Shown here: in pieces, positions 6,269-12,053 of the stretch
How the letters are laid out: each line of letters opens with the position of its first letter
Position numbering within the stretch: the stretch's first letter is position 1
Virus record (IMG/VR): IMGVR_UViG_3300018083_000058
Coordinates: 1 to 42,721 of that record
Direction: 5' to 3' (one strand)
DNA: 42,721 nt
From: a virus
Position numbers and translations under genes: made by a program
The notes under the pieces: model-generated
What the model was told of the DNA's origin: nothing
Seen by the model: only the letters and a program-made list of their open reading frames with translations
Databases searched by the model: none

Positions 6269-6490
6269 GTGGGACGATGCAGAATATGCGGGACGGACCT
6301 ATCGAAAGACTTATTTGCGTATGTAGCGCAGAAGCCGGTGTGTTGTATATGCACGGCGAAGTATGTGGGCGGGAATTTCTCGCCGGGATGGATCGAGGAT
6401 GTGCGGATGGCGTTGAATCTGGCTGAGGGCGAGTATTTGGAGCAGGATCAGGCGGCCGAGGCGCGGCGGTTGCTGGGGAGGGCGCGGTGA
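6269..6490 (+). CDS. Small Zn-finger protein, 73 aa
   Basis: Cysteines at C4, C7, C25 and C28 form a CxxC-x17-CxxC zinc site (CRICG and CCIC). A helical acidic tail (VRMALNLAEGEYLEQDQAAE) follows. I chose the GTG at 6269 because GAGGTGA lies eight bases upstream; the in-frame GTG at 6257 falls inside that ribosome binding site. The tail overlaps the next gene's start as TGATG. Likely a protein or DNA adaptor; the family is not recognised. Confidence 0.65.
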   Translation: MGRCRICGTDLSKDLFAYVAQKPVCCICTAKYVGGNFSPGWIEDVRMALNLAEGEYLEQDQAAEARRLLGRAR

Positions 6491-6726
6491 TGAAGCGGGT
6501 ATGGGTGGAATTGACGTCGACGGACGGGCGAAAGCTGATGTTCCAGGTGGGGAAGATCACGGCGATCAAGGAGGGCGATGGCAAGCTCCAGGCGCCGACG
6601 TACATCGAGACGGTGGCTGGCGGATCGGTGGACGAGGATTTGTGGGCGATTCGGGAGCCTTACGAGAAGGTGATCGAGAAGATCTCGAGGGCGGAGTGGG
6701 CGACCGGGGAGGGGCACGGGGTATGA
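6490..6726 (+). CDS. FlbD-like small protein, copy 1, 78 aa
   Basis: The sequence runs strand-turn-strand then helix, ending with a VIEKI helix (WVELTSTDGRKLMFQVGKI ... EPYEKVIEKI). This is the layout of FlbD-family proteins, which are about 65 residues and end in a similar VEEVIEKI helix. FlbD in flagellar systems has no settled biochemical role, and related phage proteins are uncharacterised. The neighbouring 66-residue gene shares the layout, so the two look like divergent paralogues. Start ATG at 6490 follows GGGGAGGG and overlaps the previous stop. Confidence 0.5.
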   Translation: MKRVWVELTSTDGRKLMFQVGKITAIKEGDGKLQAPTYIETVAGGSVDEDLWAIREPYEKVIEKISRAEWATGEGHGV

Positions 6727-6923
6727 AATTCATCCGGCTGGTGAGGGAAGGCGTGGAGGCGGTGGTGTGGTTGCGGGTGGAGGCGATTCTGGCGATCCAG
6801 GAGTCCTCTCAGGGGACGCGGGTGGATTTACATGGAGGGCACTCGTATCATGTCAAGGAGACGGTCGAGGAGATTTACGAAGAGATGGAGCGGATGCGGG
6901 CTTCGGCCGGCGCGGTGAAGTAA
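6723..6923 (+). CDS. FlbD-like small protein, copy 2, 66 aa
   Basis: A closer match to the FlbD pattern than its neighbour: MKFIRLVREG, a strand (AVVWLRVEAILAIQES), a turn, the strand TRVDLHGGHSYHV and the terminal helix KETVEEIYEEMERM. It overlaps the preceding paralogue as ATGA. The terminal ETVEEI helix is the family's most recognisable feature. Function is unknown; the side-by-side arrangement suggests a heterodimer or recent specialisation. Confidence 0.6.
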   Translation: MKFIRLVREGVEAVVWLRVEAILAIQESSQGTRVDLHGGHSYHVKETVEEIYEEMERMRASAGAVK

Positions 6924-6937
6924 GTAGGAGGTAAGAG

Positions 6938-7489
6938 ATGCCGGAAGATCGCAAGCAGGCTAAGGCGCAGCCTTCGGCCGAGGACCGGCATTTCCGTTTG
7001 CCGATTTACCGGGAGCCGATGAGGCCGTCGACGGCGGGGCGGTGGCGTAAGTGGGACCAGTCGACGCCGATGGGGAAGGCGATGGCGCGCGAGCGCGGGC
7101 CCGAAGAGATCACCATCAACGACAACGTGCCGCAGGGTAACCCGGACGAGGTGATGGCGCGCAAGGATGAGTACGGGCGCACGTTGCGGCACGAGCTCGC
7201 GCATGCGATGCAGGAGCGTGGGGATATTAGTCCGGATGTAAGTGCTTTTGAGATGCCGTGGCGGCGGGAGTTCTGGTCGGACGATTATCATGCGCCTAAG
7301 TACCGTAAGAAGCTGGAGGAGGAAGCCGGCCCGGACGAGGCGGATGCGTACACGCTCTCCGGGACGGTGGATCTGAGTAAGTACTTGCCGCAGGATCCCT
7401 CGAAGATGAAGGCGCTTAAGCGGAACCAGCTTGAGCAGATGAATAAGCGCGGGCTGGGTAAGTACACCAAGATCTGGGAGCGGGACTGA
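6938..7489 (+). CDS. Zincin metallopeptidase-like protein, 183 aa
   Basis: Residues 81-90 read RTLRHELAHA, a HExxH zincin active site (H85, E86, H89). A downstream EADAYTL segment (E134) is a plausible third zinc ligand, as in ImmA- and SprT-type peptidases. The N-terminal 45 residues are basic and low complexity, and the C-terminus is Lys-rich. It has a strong ribosome binding site (TAGGAGGTAAGAG). Candidate roles are processing of a phage protein or cleavage of a host factor. It lies outside the structural block, so a procapsid protease is only a possibility. No signal peptide is visible. Confidence 0.7.
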   Translation: MPEDRKQAKAQPSAEDRHFRLPIYREPMRPSTAGRWRKWDQSTPMGKAMARERGPEEITINDNVPQGNPDEVMARKDEYGRTLRHELAHAMQERGDISPDVSAFEMPWRREFWSDDYHAPKYRKKLEEEAGPDEADAYTLSGTVDLSKYLPQDPSKMKALKRNQLEQMNKRGLGKYTKIWERD

Positions 7490-7492
7490 CTT

Positions 7493-7753
7493 ATGGCGGC
7501 GGCGGCCTCCTCTTCGCGGGTGAACCTGCATACCTGTCGGAAGGGGCCGGTGTTATTCCGGCATGGCGGGCCGTGCGAGCAGTGCGAGGCGGCGAAGTTA
7601 CTGACGAAGGTGTTTTTCGGGCCGCGGGAGTGTACGCGGGGGCAGGCCCACTTGTACGATGGGCCGTTCATCGAGGAGCCGAACGGGTTGTGGCAGTCGA
7701 AGACGTGTTCGCGGTGCGGCCGCCTGGCGATCACCGACACGGTGTGGGAGTAA
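7493..7753 (+). CDS. Zn-ribbon protein, 86 aa
   Basis: After an Ala/Ser-rich start come a CEQCEAAK knuckle, a single Cys (PRECTRG), and a C-terminal CSRCG, giving at least one four-cysteine site. Aromatic and Gly residues (HLYDGPFIEEPNGLW) suggest a compact beta fold. It starts four bases after the metallopeptidase stop, so the two are probably cotranscribed. No family recognised. Confidence 0.6.
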   Translation: MAAAASSSRVNLHTCRKGPVLFRHGGPCEQCEAAKLLTKVFFGPRECTRGQAHLYDGPFIEEPNGLWQSKTCSRCGRLAITDTVWE

Positions 7754-7760
7754 GTAAGTT

Positions 7761-7988
7761 ATGACTCAGGAAGAGAAGACGACGGCGCTTGGGAAGGTAT
7801 TCGCGGCGGTGGAGCCGCTGGGTTACTTAGTGGAGGTCGATGAAGAGACGAGCGCTGTTATTGTCAATTGCTCGACCAAGCACCGGTCGCGCCAGTCGGG
7901 GGCGGTGCTTCAGGCGGCGCTGGCGGCGGGCGTCAATATTGTGGGGACCAGGGCCGGGCGGCGCGGCTTTGAGATTGTGGTGGGGTAA
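7761..7988 (+). CDS. Small hypothetical protein, 75 aa
   Basis: A compact alpha/beta protein: an N-terminal helix (ALGKVFAAVEPLG), strands (YLVEVDEETSAVIVNC), a second helix (QSGAVLQAALAAGVNIVG) and a final strand (RRGFEIVVG). The alternation resembles a small ferredoxin-like or dodecin-like fold, but I cannot name a family. It is followed immediately by the next gene. Confidence 0.55.
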   Translation: MTQEEKTTALGKVFAAVEPLGYLVEVDEETSAVIVNCSTKHRSRQSGAVLQAALAAGVNIVGTRAGRRGFEIVVG

Positions 7989-8165
7989 GTGAAGATCTCG
8001 GAGTTAATGGGGATGTTACGCGACTATGCGGCGCATCATGGCGACCATGAGGTGAAGGTTCTGAACATCGACGCGGGCGCGGAGGACTATGCCACGCTCT
8101 TCATCCTCGACCTGTATCCCTCGCACGGCGCGGCGGTGTTACGGGTGGGCGTCCACGGCGATTAG
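7989..8165 (+). CDS. Small hypothetical protein with GTG start, 58 aa
   Basis: This short gene starts at a GTG right after the preceding TAA. The product (MKISELMGMLRDYAAHHGD, then EVKVLNIDAG and an acidic/hydrophobic body) matches a common phage pattern in which a short KxSELxxxL helix precedes an EVxV strand. Such proteins are widespread and uncharacterised. Its stop lies two bases from the stop of the convergent gene at 8168, with no terminator visible between them. Confidence 0.55.
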   Translation: MKISELMGMLRDYAAHHGDHEVKVLNIDAGAEDYATLFILDLYPSHGAAVLRVGVHGD

Positions 8166-8167
8166 CG

Positions 8168-8515
8168 TTACTTGAGCGGCCACTCGGCGGGAATGGATCC
8201 GGTGGCGGCGACGTTTTCCTGGAGCTTCAGTTTCTGGATGATGTCCCAGCGCTCGCGCCGCTGGGTGAGGATGTTATAGACGTTGGCACCGCCTAACCTC
8301 TCGATGGCTAAGTCGCAGGCCGTTTCGAATTCCTCGACCGCGAAGCTGATGTCTCCGTTCACGGGTTCTCTTTTCTCCAGGTGGATCATGATGGCGGCGC
8401 GTTTGCCGCAGTCGTTGCAGATGCCGGTTTGCTGGTCGATCGACGGGTGGTAGCAGCACTTCCATTCGCCGGGCTGCGGAGGGAAGGTGAAATCCGGATC
8501 GCCGCCGAAGCTCAT
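8168..8515 (-). CDS. Zn-binding hypothetical protein, 115 aa
   Basis: Near residues 20-36 the protein has CCYHPSIDQQTGICNDCG, a Cys/His cluster typical of a small zinc site. A helical acidic part (FAVEEFETACDLAIERLGG) and a helix with QRRERWDIIQKLKLQ follow. The ATG at 8515 has a GGAAG ribosome binding site and overlaps the upstream stop by four bases; a longer frame has an Arg-rich, implausible head. It is the last gene of the minus-strand cassette. Family unknown. Confidence 0.65.
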   Translation of the reverse strand: MSFGGDPDFTFPPQPGEWKCCYHPSIDQQTGICNDCGKRAAIMIHLEKREPVNGDISFAVEEFETACDLAIERLGGANVYNILTQRRERWDIIQKLKLQENVAATGSIPAEWPLK

Positions 8516-8745
8516 ACTTCCACGCCGTTTTCGTAGATGACGATCGAGTCTTCTAAGATGCGCGGCGAGGGGATATTGAGGCCGGTGCGGGCGTTCTCGT
8601 CCTCCTCTTTGATCTTGCGGGGCTGCGCGTAAGCGAGGTACTGGCGGGCCTCCTCGACGGTTTCGAACGACATCGAGACGAGGCATTGGGCGGTGCGGTA
8701 GCGGAGGATCACGCAGTTTTTCGAAGGCGCGTAAGTGGCGCTCAT
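8512..8745 (-). CDS. Small hypothetical protein, 77 aa
   Basis: Strands (NCVILRYRTAQCLVSMSF) precede a helix (VEEARQYLAYAQPRKIKEE) and a terminal strand. The ATG at 8745 was chosen because GAGGAGAAG precedes it and the longer frame is implausibly Arg-rich. It overlaps both neighbours by four bases (ATGA), as throughout this cassette. No family recognised. Confidence 0.6.
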   Translation of the reverse strand: MSATYAPSKNCVILRYRTAQCLVSMSFETVEEARQYLAYAQPRKIKEEDENARTGLNIPSPRILEDSIVIYENGVEV

Positions 8746-8954
8746 AACTTCTCCTCGCAGAAGGTGGGATCGGGCCGGCGCGGCATATGGAGCATTTCCG
8801 GAGTGCGCGCGACGTCCACGAGGGCCTTGCCGAGGTCGAGCGCCTGGGCGGTCGAGAGCTTGATGGGAGCGGCGAGCTTCAGTTCGACGAGCCACTCCCC
8901 GGAGTCTGTCTTAGCCGTATTGACGGTGTTGATTTCAAGTCCGTAGATTTCCAT
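8742..8954 (-). CDS. Small hypothetical protein, 70 aa
   Basis: This alpha/beta protein starts MEIYGLEINTVNTAKTD and has a strand-helix unit (WLVELKLAAPIKL, then TAQALDLGKALVDVA). The ATG at 8954 has a strong AAAGGAGGA ribosome binding site. Its first 76 bases overlap the end of the upstream Zn-ribbon gene in another frame, an unusually long overlap for this cassette. Family unknown. Confidence 0.65.
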   Translation of the reverse strand: MEIYGLEINTVNTAKTDSGEWLVELKLAAPIKLSTAQALDLGKALVDVARTPEMLHMPRRPDPTFCEEKL

Positions 8955-9136
8955 TCGCGGTTCCTCCTTTTGGTGCGGATGAGCGAGTACTGATTGCGCA
9001 TGGCGAGGATGCGGTGAGGGCGCTCGGAGCCCGCGCGGCCGCAGGCCCCGCAACTTACACAGCAAAATTCGCTGGTGTCGGGAATGAGTGTTACTTCCCT
9101 TTCTGCGCAGACCGGGCACTTGAGGTTAGTAATCAT
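8879..9136 (-). CDS. Zn-ribbon protein, long 3' overlap, 85 aa
   Basis: The N-terminal half is a clear zinc ribbon: CPVC near residue 7, then CCVSCGACG about 16 residues later. The last 25 residues are Ser/Arg-rich and read from the start of the next gene in a different frame, so they are probably a tolerated tail. The ATG at 9136 overlaps the upstream stop by 11 bases. Zinc ribbons of this type commonly bind nucleic acid or polymerase; no direct evidence here. Confidence 0.6.
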   Translation of the reverse strand: MITNLKCPVCAEREVTLIPDTSEFCCVSCGACGRAGSERPHRILAMRNQYSLIRTKRRNREWKSTDLKSTPSIRLRQTPGSGSSN

Positions 9137-9311
9137 TCCAGGTGGACTCAGGCGGCGCTGCCGGTGTTACCTGCAGCGCGTCCCAGCACTCGGTGCCGGG
9201 GTTCCACATCATGGGCGTCTTACAGGTGATGCAGTGGTTAGGCACGCTCAGGGAGGCGAAGGCCGGCGCGTGTCCGAACACTTTGCAGCCGAGTTCCTTG
9301 AGAAACTTCAT
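9126..9311 (-). CDS. Small Cys-containing hypothetical protein, 61 aa
   Basis: The start (MKFLKELGCKVFGHAPAF) leads to a NHCITCKTPMMWN knuckle and a later Cys, forming a short potential zinc site with the N-terminal Cys/His. It overlaps its upstream neighbour as ATGA. The layout resembles the 'CKxxGHxW...CxxC' small phage proteins, but I cannot identify it further. Confidence 0.6.
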   Translation of the reverse strand: MKFLKELGCKVFGHAPAFASLSVPNHCITCKTPMMWNPGTECWDALQVTPAAPPESTWNDY

Positions 9312-9508
9312 TTCTTTTTCCCTTGCGAGCGGGCATAGTCCATCGCCGCCTTCTGATGCATTTCGAGCAGGCTGAAGTCGGTCTTCGACATCGTGCCGTG
9401 GCTCGGGTTGTAGATGTCCACTTCGAGACGCGGTTTCATCACGCCGAGCGGGTCGATGGCTTGCGGCGTGGGATCCGAGTTACGGCAGCCGGGGCAGTGT
9501 TCGCTCAT
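9308..9508 (-). CDS. Small hypothetical protein with CPGC motif, 66 aa
   Basis: The first gene of the minus-strand cassette, starting at the ATG at 9508 with a GGAAG ribosome binding site. It has MSEHCPGCRNSD at the N-terminus (a CxxC pair), a Pro-rich middle and a basic helical tail (KAAMDYARSQGKKK). An in-frame start at 9616 would sit on the control palindrome and was rejected. Family unknown. Confidence 0.6.
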   Translation of the reverse strand: MSEHCPGCRNSDPTPQAIDPLGVMKPRLEVDIYNPSHGTMSKTDFSLLEMHQKAAMDYARSQGKKK

Positions 9509-9742
9509 AAAACGCTTCCGTGGATGGAGCTGCGGGTCTGATAAAGCTAAGGCTTTGCTCTCCCCTGGCTTCACCGCGCCCCATCCATTCTGAGCGTACC
9601 CGTTTCTTTTGCGCAAAACAAGACCTTCGTGTTACGCTCGGGTTGTCGCTTCACCTCGACGTCGAGGGCCGCGGTAGCTGTCGCCAACTGCTGCCACGGT
9701 CCTCATCCCGTTTCAAAACGGAAGGTGATGACGAGGTGAAAG
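9509..9742. promoter_or_regulatory. Divergent control region with three palindromes
   Basis: This 234-base gap separates the leftward cassette from the rightward structural operon. It carries the palindrome TTTTGCGCAAAA (9607-9618, identical to 6223-6234), a second perfect palindrome CCTCGACGTCGAGG (9654-9667), and a short hairpin CCGTTTCAAAACGG (9708-9721). Rightward, TTGCGC (9609-9614) and TACGCT (9633-9638) are 18 bases apart. On the minus strand a TACGCT also follows the palindrome, so the layout is roughly symmetric. This looks like a repressor-controlled divergent promoter; the regulator is not identified. Confidence 0.55.
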
Positions 9743-10177
9743 ATGGCAAAACAGAAACCGAAGGCCGCGCCGGAGATGGAGGATCTGCCCGCGTGGGTGA
9801 AGACCTTCCTCGCCGCGCGCTTTGCCGGGGATAAGAAGGCGAAAGAGGATCCGCGCGAGTTTGTGATCCTCGAGCTCTCCCGCGATCAGGCCGCCACGCT
9901 GGCCGGGTGTCTGGCTAATTCGCACGCGCAGATGCTCCACATGCTCGACCCGCTGCTCAAGGACATGCCCAACCGGTGCGCGGCGCTGGCGGCGCTCGAC
10001 ATGATCCTTGAAACGGTGGAGCGGGCCGGGGAGATCGCGCGCATGCTGCCCGCTTCGGCTCCGCTCGAACTTTTCTCGATCGTCGAGCGGGACTTGTATG
10101 AGAAGATCAACCGGCGCGCCGCCGACAACCAGCACACGCATGCCGACGAGGTCGAAGACCTCACGAAGGTGCATTAA
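9743..10177 (+). CDS. Hypothetical helical protein, 144 aa
   Basis: An alpha-helical soluble protein with a Lys-rich head and a helical core (FVILELSRDQAATLAGCLAN and MLHMLDPLLKDMPNRCAAL), without a cysteine pair, signal or membrane segment. Its start has a GAGGTGAAAG ribosome binding site. It leads the rightward operon and ends overlapping the next gene (TAATG). Function unknown. Confidence 0.65.
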   Translation: MAKQKPKAAPEMEDLPAWVKTFLAARFAGDKKAKEDPREFVILELSRDQAATLAGCLANSHAQMLHMLDPLLKDMPNRCAALAALDMILETVERAGEIARMLPASAPLELFSIVERDLYEKINRRAADNQHTHADEVEDLTKVH

Positions 10178-10704
10178 TGCTGAGTGCCAGCGACAAGGCA
10201 TTCTTAAAGGCGATCGGCGTCTCCGAGGACGTCGTCGCTCCGGCTTCGAAGCGCCTCGGCGGCTATCACGCGGTGTACGAGACGTGTCCCGAGTGCGGGG
10301 CCAAGCGCCATCGCTTCCTCGACAACGGCATGATCTTCTGTCTTTCCTGCGCGGCGCGCAAGCAGCGGGATCAGGCCCTCCGGGACGCTCAGGTAGCCGC
10401 CTTGATTCAGCAGGCATATGACCGGGCAATCGCCCGGGCAGACCAGGACGATGGGCCTATCGTTCACCGGGGCTTCGAGATCCGGCGCATTGAAGGGACC
10501 GGCTGGTGTTTCCGCCGGCCCGGGGAGCTCTGGACGAAGGCCCATTCGCGCCGGGATGCCTTAATCAGTATCGAACGGCTCGTGGGGCCGCTCGTCTACG
10601 AGGAGCCCTACCCGTTTGTCCCCGCCAATAAGTGCCGCGAGTGCGGCGAGCCGTGCGGGGAGCTACGCTGGTGCGGGCCCTGCGGAAAGGCGAAGTTTTT
10701 ATGA
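10177..10704 (+). CDS. Double Zn-ribbon protein, 175 aa
   Basis: The first ribbon has CPECG (C37/C40) and CLSC (C55/C58). A second Cys-rich site lies at the C-terminus (CRECGEPCG and CGPCG). Between them is an alpha/beta segment with Arg/Trp-rich strands. Two ribbons flanking a central domain suggest a DNA/RNA-binding or transcription-related protein, but I do not recognise a named family. It overlaps both neighbours. Confidence 0.65.
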   Translation: MLSASDKAFLKAIGVSEDVVAPASKRLGGYHAVYETCPECGAKRHRFLDNGMIFCLSCAARKQRDQALRDAQVAALIQQAYDRAIARADQDDGPIVHRGFEIRRIEGTGWCFRRPGELWTKAHSRRDALISIERLVGPLVYEEPYPFVPANKCRECGEPCGELRWCGPCGKAKFL

Positions 10705-10994
10705 GAATCAGCGGGGCCGACCAACAGATCGCCGAGTGGCGCGACCGCTACGACGAGATGAAGCACAGCGAACGGATGGCGGTGCGCGCCAACATTGAGC
10801 TCCAGAAGGCGATCGGCAAGGAGCGCGATCAGGTGGAGCGGTTGCGCAACGCGCTCTTCGTGCTCAACGCGCGGTTCCATTCGGTCTGCAACTCGATCGG
10901 CCCGCATGTGTCGGCTATGTACCTGGAAGATCTGAAAGAAGTGAAAGAACTTCTTTCGGGTGGTACGATCTCCTCGAAGGAGCCAACGCTTTGA
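10701..10994 (+). CDS. Coiled-coil hypothetical protein, 97 aa
   Basis: The protein is one long helix-rich chain with heptad hydrophobics (QKAIGKERDQVERLRNALFV) and charged residues throughout, so a coiled coil is likely. The ATG at 10701 overlaps the preceding stop as ATGA and follows GGAAAGGCGAAG; an in-frame start at 10632 lies within the upstream gene. No family recognised. Confidence 0.6.
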   Translation: MRISGADQQIAEWRDRYDEMKHSERMAVRANIELQKAIGKERDQVERLRNALFVLNARFHSVCNSIGPHVSAMYLEDLKEVKELLSGGTISSKEPTL

Positions 10995-11740
10995 GCCCTA
11001 CTTATCACGAACCCGAGCCCCACGTCTTCCGCGATCCAAACGATCCCAATCTCAATCTCGATCCCAACGCCGATCCCAATCTCCCGTACGATCCGCGAGC
11101 CGCCGTGGAGCCGCGCGTGGAGCCGCTCGCCGTCGATCCGCCCACCGCCCAACAGTTGACCGCTTTGCTCGTGGCCATCCGGCGCATCGCGCCGGGGAGC
11201 GCGCGGCGCGTCGTCGAAATCATCGACACCTTCGCTCTCCACTATTACCCCGATGGCCTGCCCGAAATTCCCCCCACGGTCGAGCCGCCGCCTATTGAGA
11301 CGTCCACTTTCAACCTCCTGGCCTCTGATCTCATGGCCCTGATGTCCGGTTTCGCGGTAGTCTATCCCACCGCCGGGGGAACGGTCGAATTCCTGGGGTG
11401 CGAGCTCGCCTACACGTTCGGCACGCTTCCCTTTGACGCGCTGGCCGGCACGTTCAGTGTGCGCAGCCAGGGCGGAACCACCATTTCCGATGGCTGCGCG
11501 GGAACCGGATTCATCGATCAACTGGTGAGCGGGAACGGGACAATCGCTCCGCTCGCCGGGCCCTGGAATATCGGCGCCGTCGATGCGCCGCTCGAACTGG
11601 CGTACCTGCCGAGCAATATGACGGGCGGCGACGGAACGGTCGAAGTCGTCACCAGCTACCGCAAATGGCCGGCCGGGACCGCTCCCTCCGCGGCCGCTGC
11701 CGGATTGTCGATTCCCCCGTTTAAGTTTGGAGTTGCCTAA
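10991..11740 (+). CDS. Hypothetical protein with Asp-Pro-Asn repeat head, 249 aa (TTG start)
   Basis: A TTG start after GAAGGAG opens a head with repeated DPN units (PNLNLDPNADPNLPYDP), then a helical segment (AQQLTALLVAIRRIAPGSARR) and a beta-rich C-terminal domain (residues about 110-249) with Gly/Thr-rich strands. The pattern suggests a trimeric surface or decoration protein, but it lies before the terminase, so this is only inference. It overlaps both neighbours. Confidence 0.55.
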   Translation: MSPTYHEPEPHVFRDPNDPNLNLDPNADPNLPYDPRAAVEPRVEPLAVDPPTAQQLTALLVAIRRIAPGSARRVVEIIDTFALHYYPDGLPEIPPTVEPPPIETSTFNLLASDLMALMSGFAVVYPTAGGTVEFLGCELAYTFGTLPFDALAGTFSVRSQGGTTISDGCAGTGFIDQLVSGNGTIAPLAGPWNIGAVDAPLELAYLPSNMTGGDGTVEVVTSYRKWPAGTAPSAAAAGLSIPPFKFGVA

Positions 11741-11946
11741 TGCCTGAAGAAACTATCGAAGAAACCGTGCGCGTCGAAGAACGCGAAGTCCTGCCGCCGC
11801 CCACCATCGAGGAACTGCACACGTTCCTCCTCAAGGTGCGCGAGGCCGCTTATATCTCCGCGCTCCAGACCGCCGTCCTGATCGACGACTGGATGGAGAA
11901 GTACCCGCTGCCGCCGCCGCCCGAAGCCGACGTGGAAGCGGTCTAA
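11740..11946 (+). CDS. Small acidic hypothetical protein, 68 aa
   Basis: Short, with an acidic head (EETIEETVRVEEREV), a central helix (EELHTFLLKVREAAYISALQ) and a Pro-rich acidic tail. The ATG at 11740 overlaps the previous stop as TAATG. No family recognised. Confidence 0.6.
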   Translation: MPEETIEETVRVEEREVLPPPTIEELHTFLLKVREAAYISALQTAVLIDDWMEKYPLPPPPEADVEAV

Positions 11947-12053
11947 CCGATTCCGGCCGGCAGGTTCCTTCCGTCGCCGGAGCCAACTATACGAGGCGCG
12001 GCATGGTGTCCGGACGACCCGTGCCGCGTCGTTGGCTTTATACTCCCTGGTAA
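11947..12053 (+). promoter_or_regulatory. Intergenic hairpin and -10-like element before terminase
   Basis: CGCGGCA (11997-12003) pairs with TGCCGCG (12022-12028). Downstream, TATACT (12039-12044) resembles a -10 box nine bases before the GTG at 12054, which has no clear ribosome binding site. A promoter giving a leaderless or very short-leader terminase transcript is possible. No good -35 is apparent. Confidence 0.35.
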
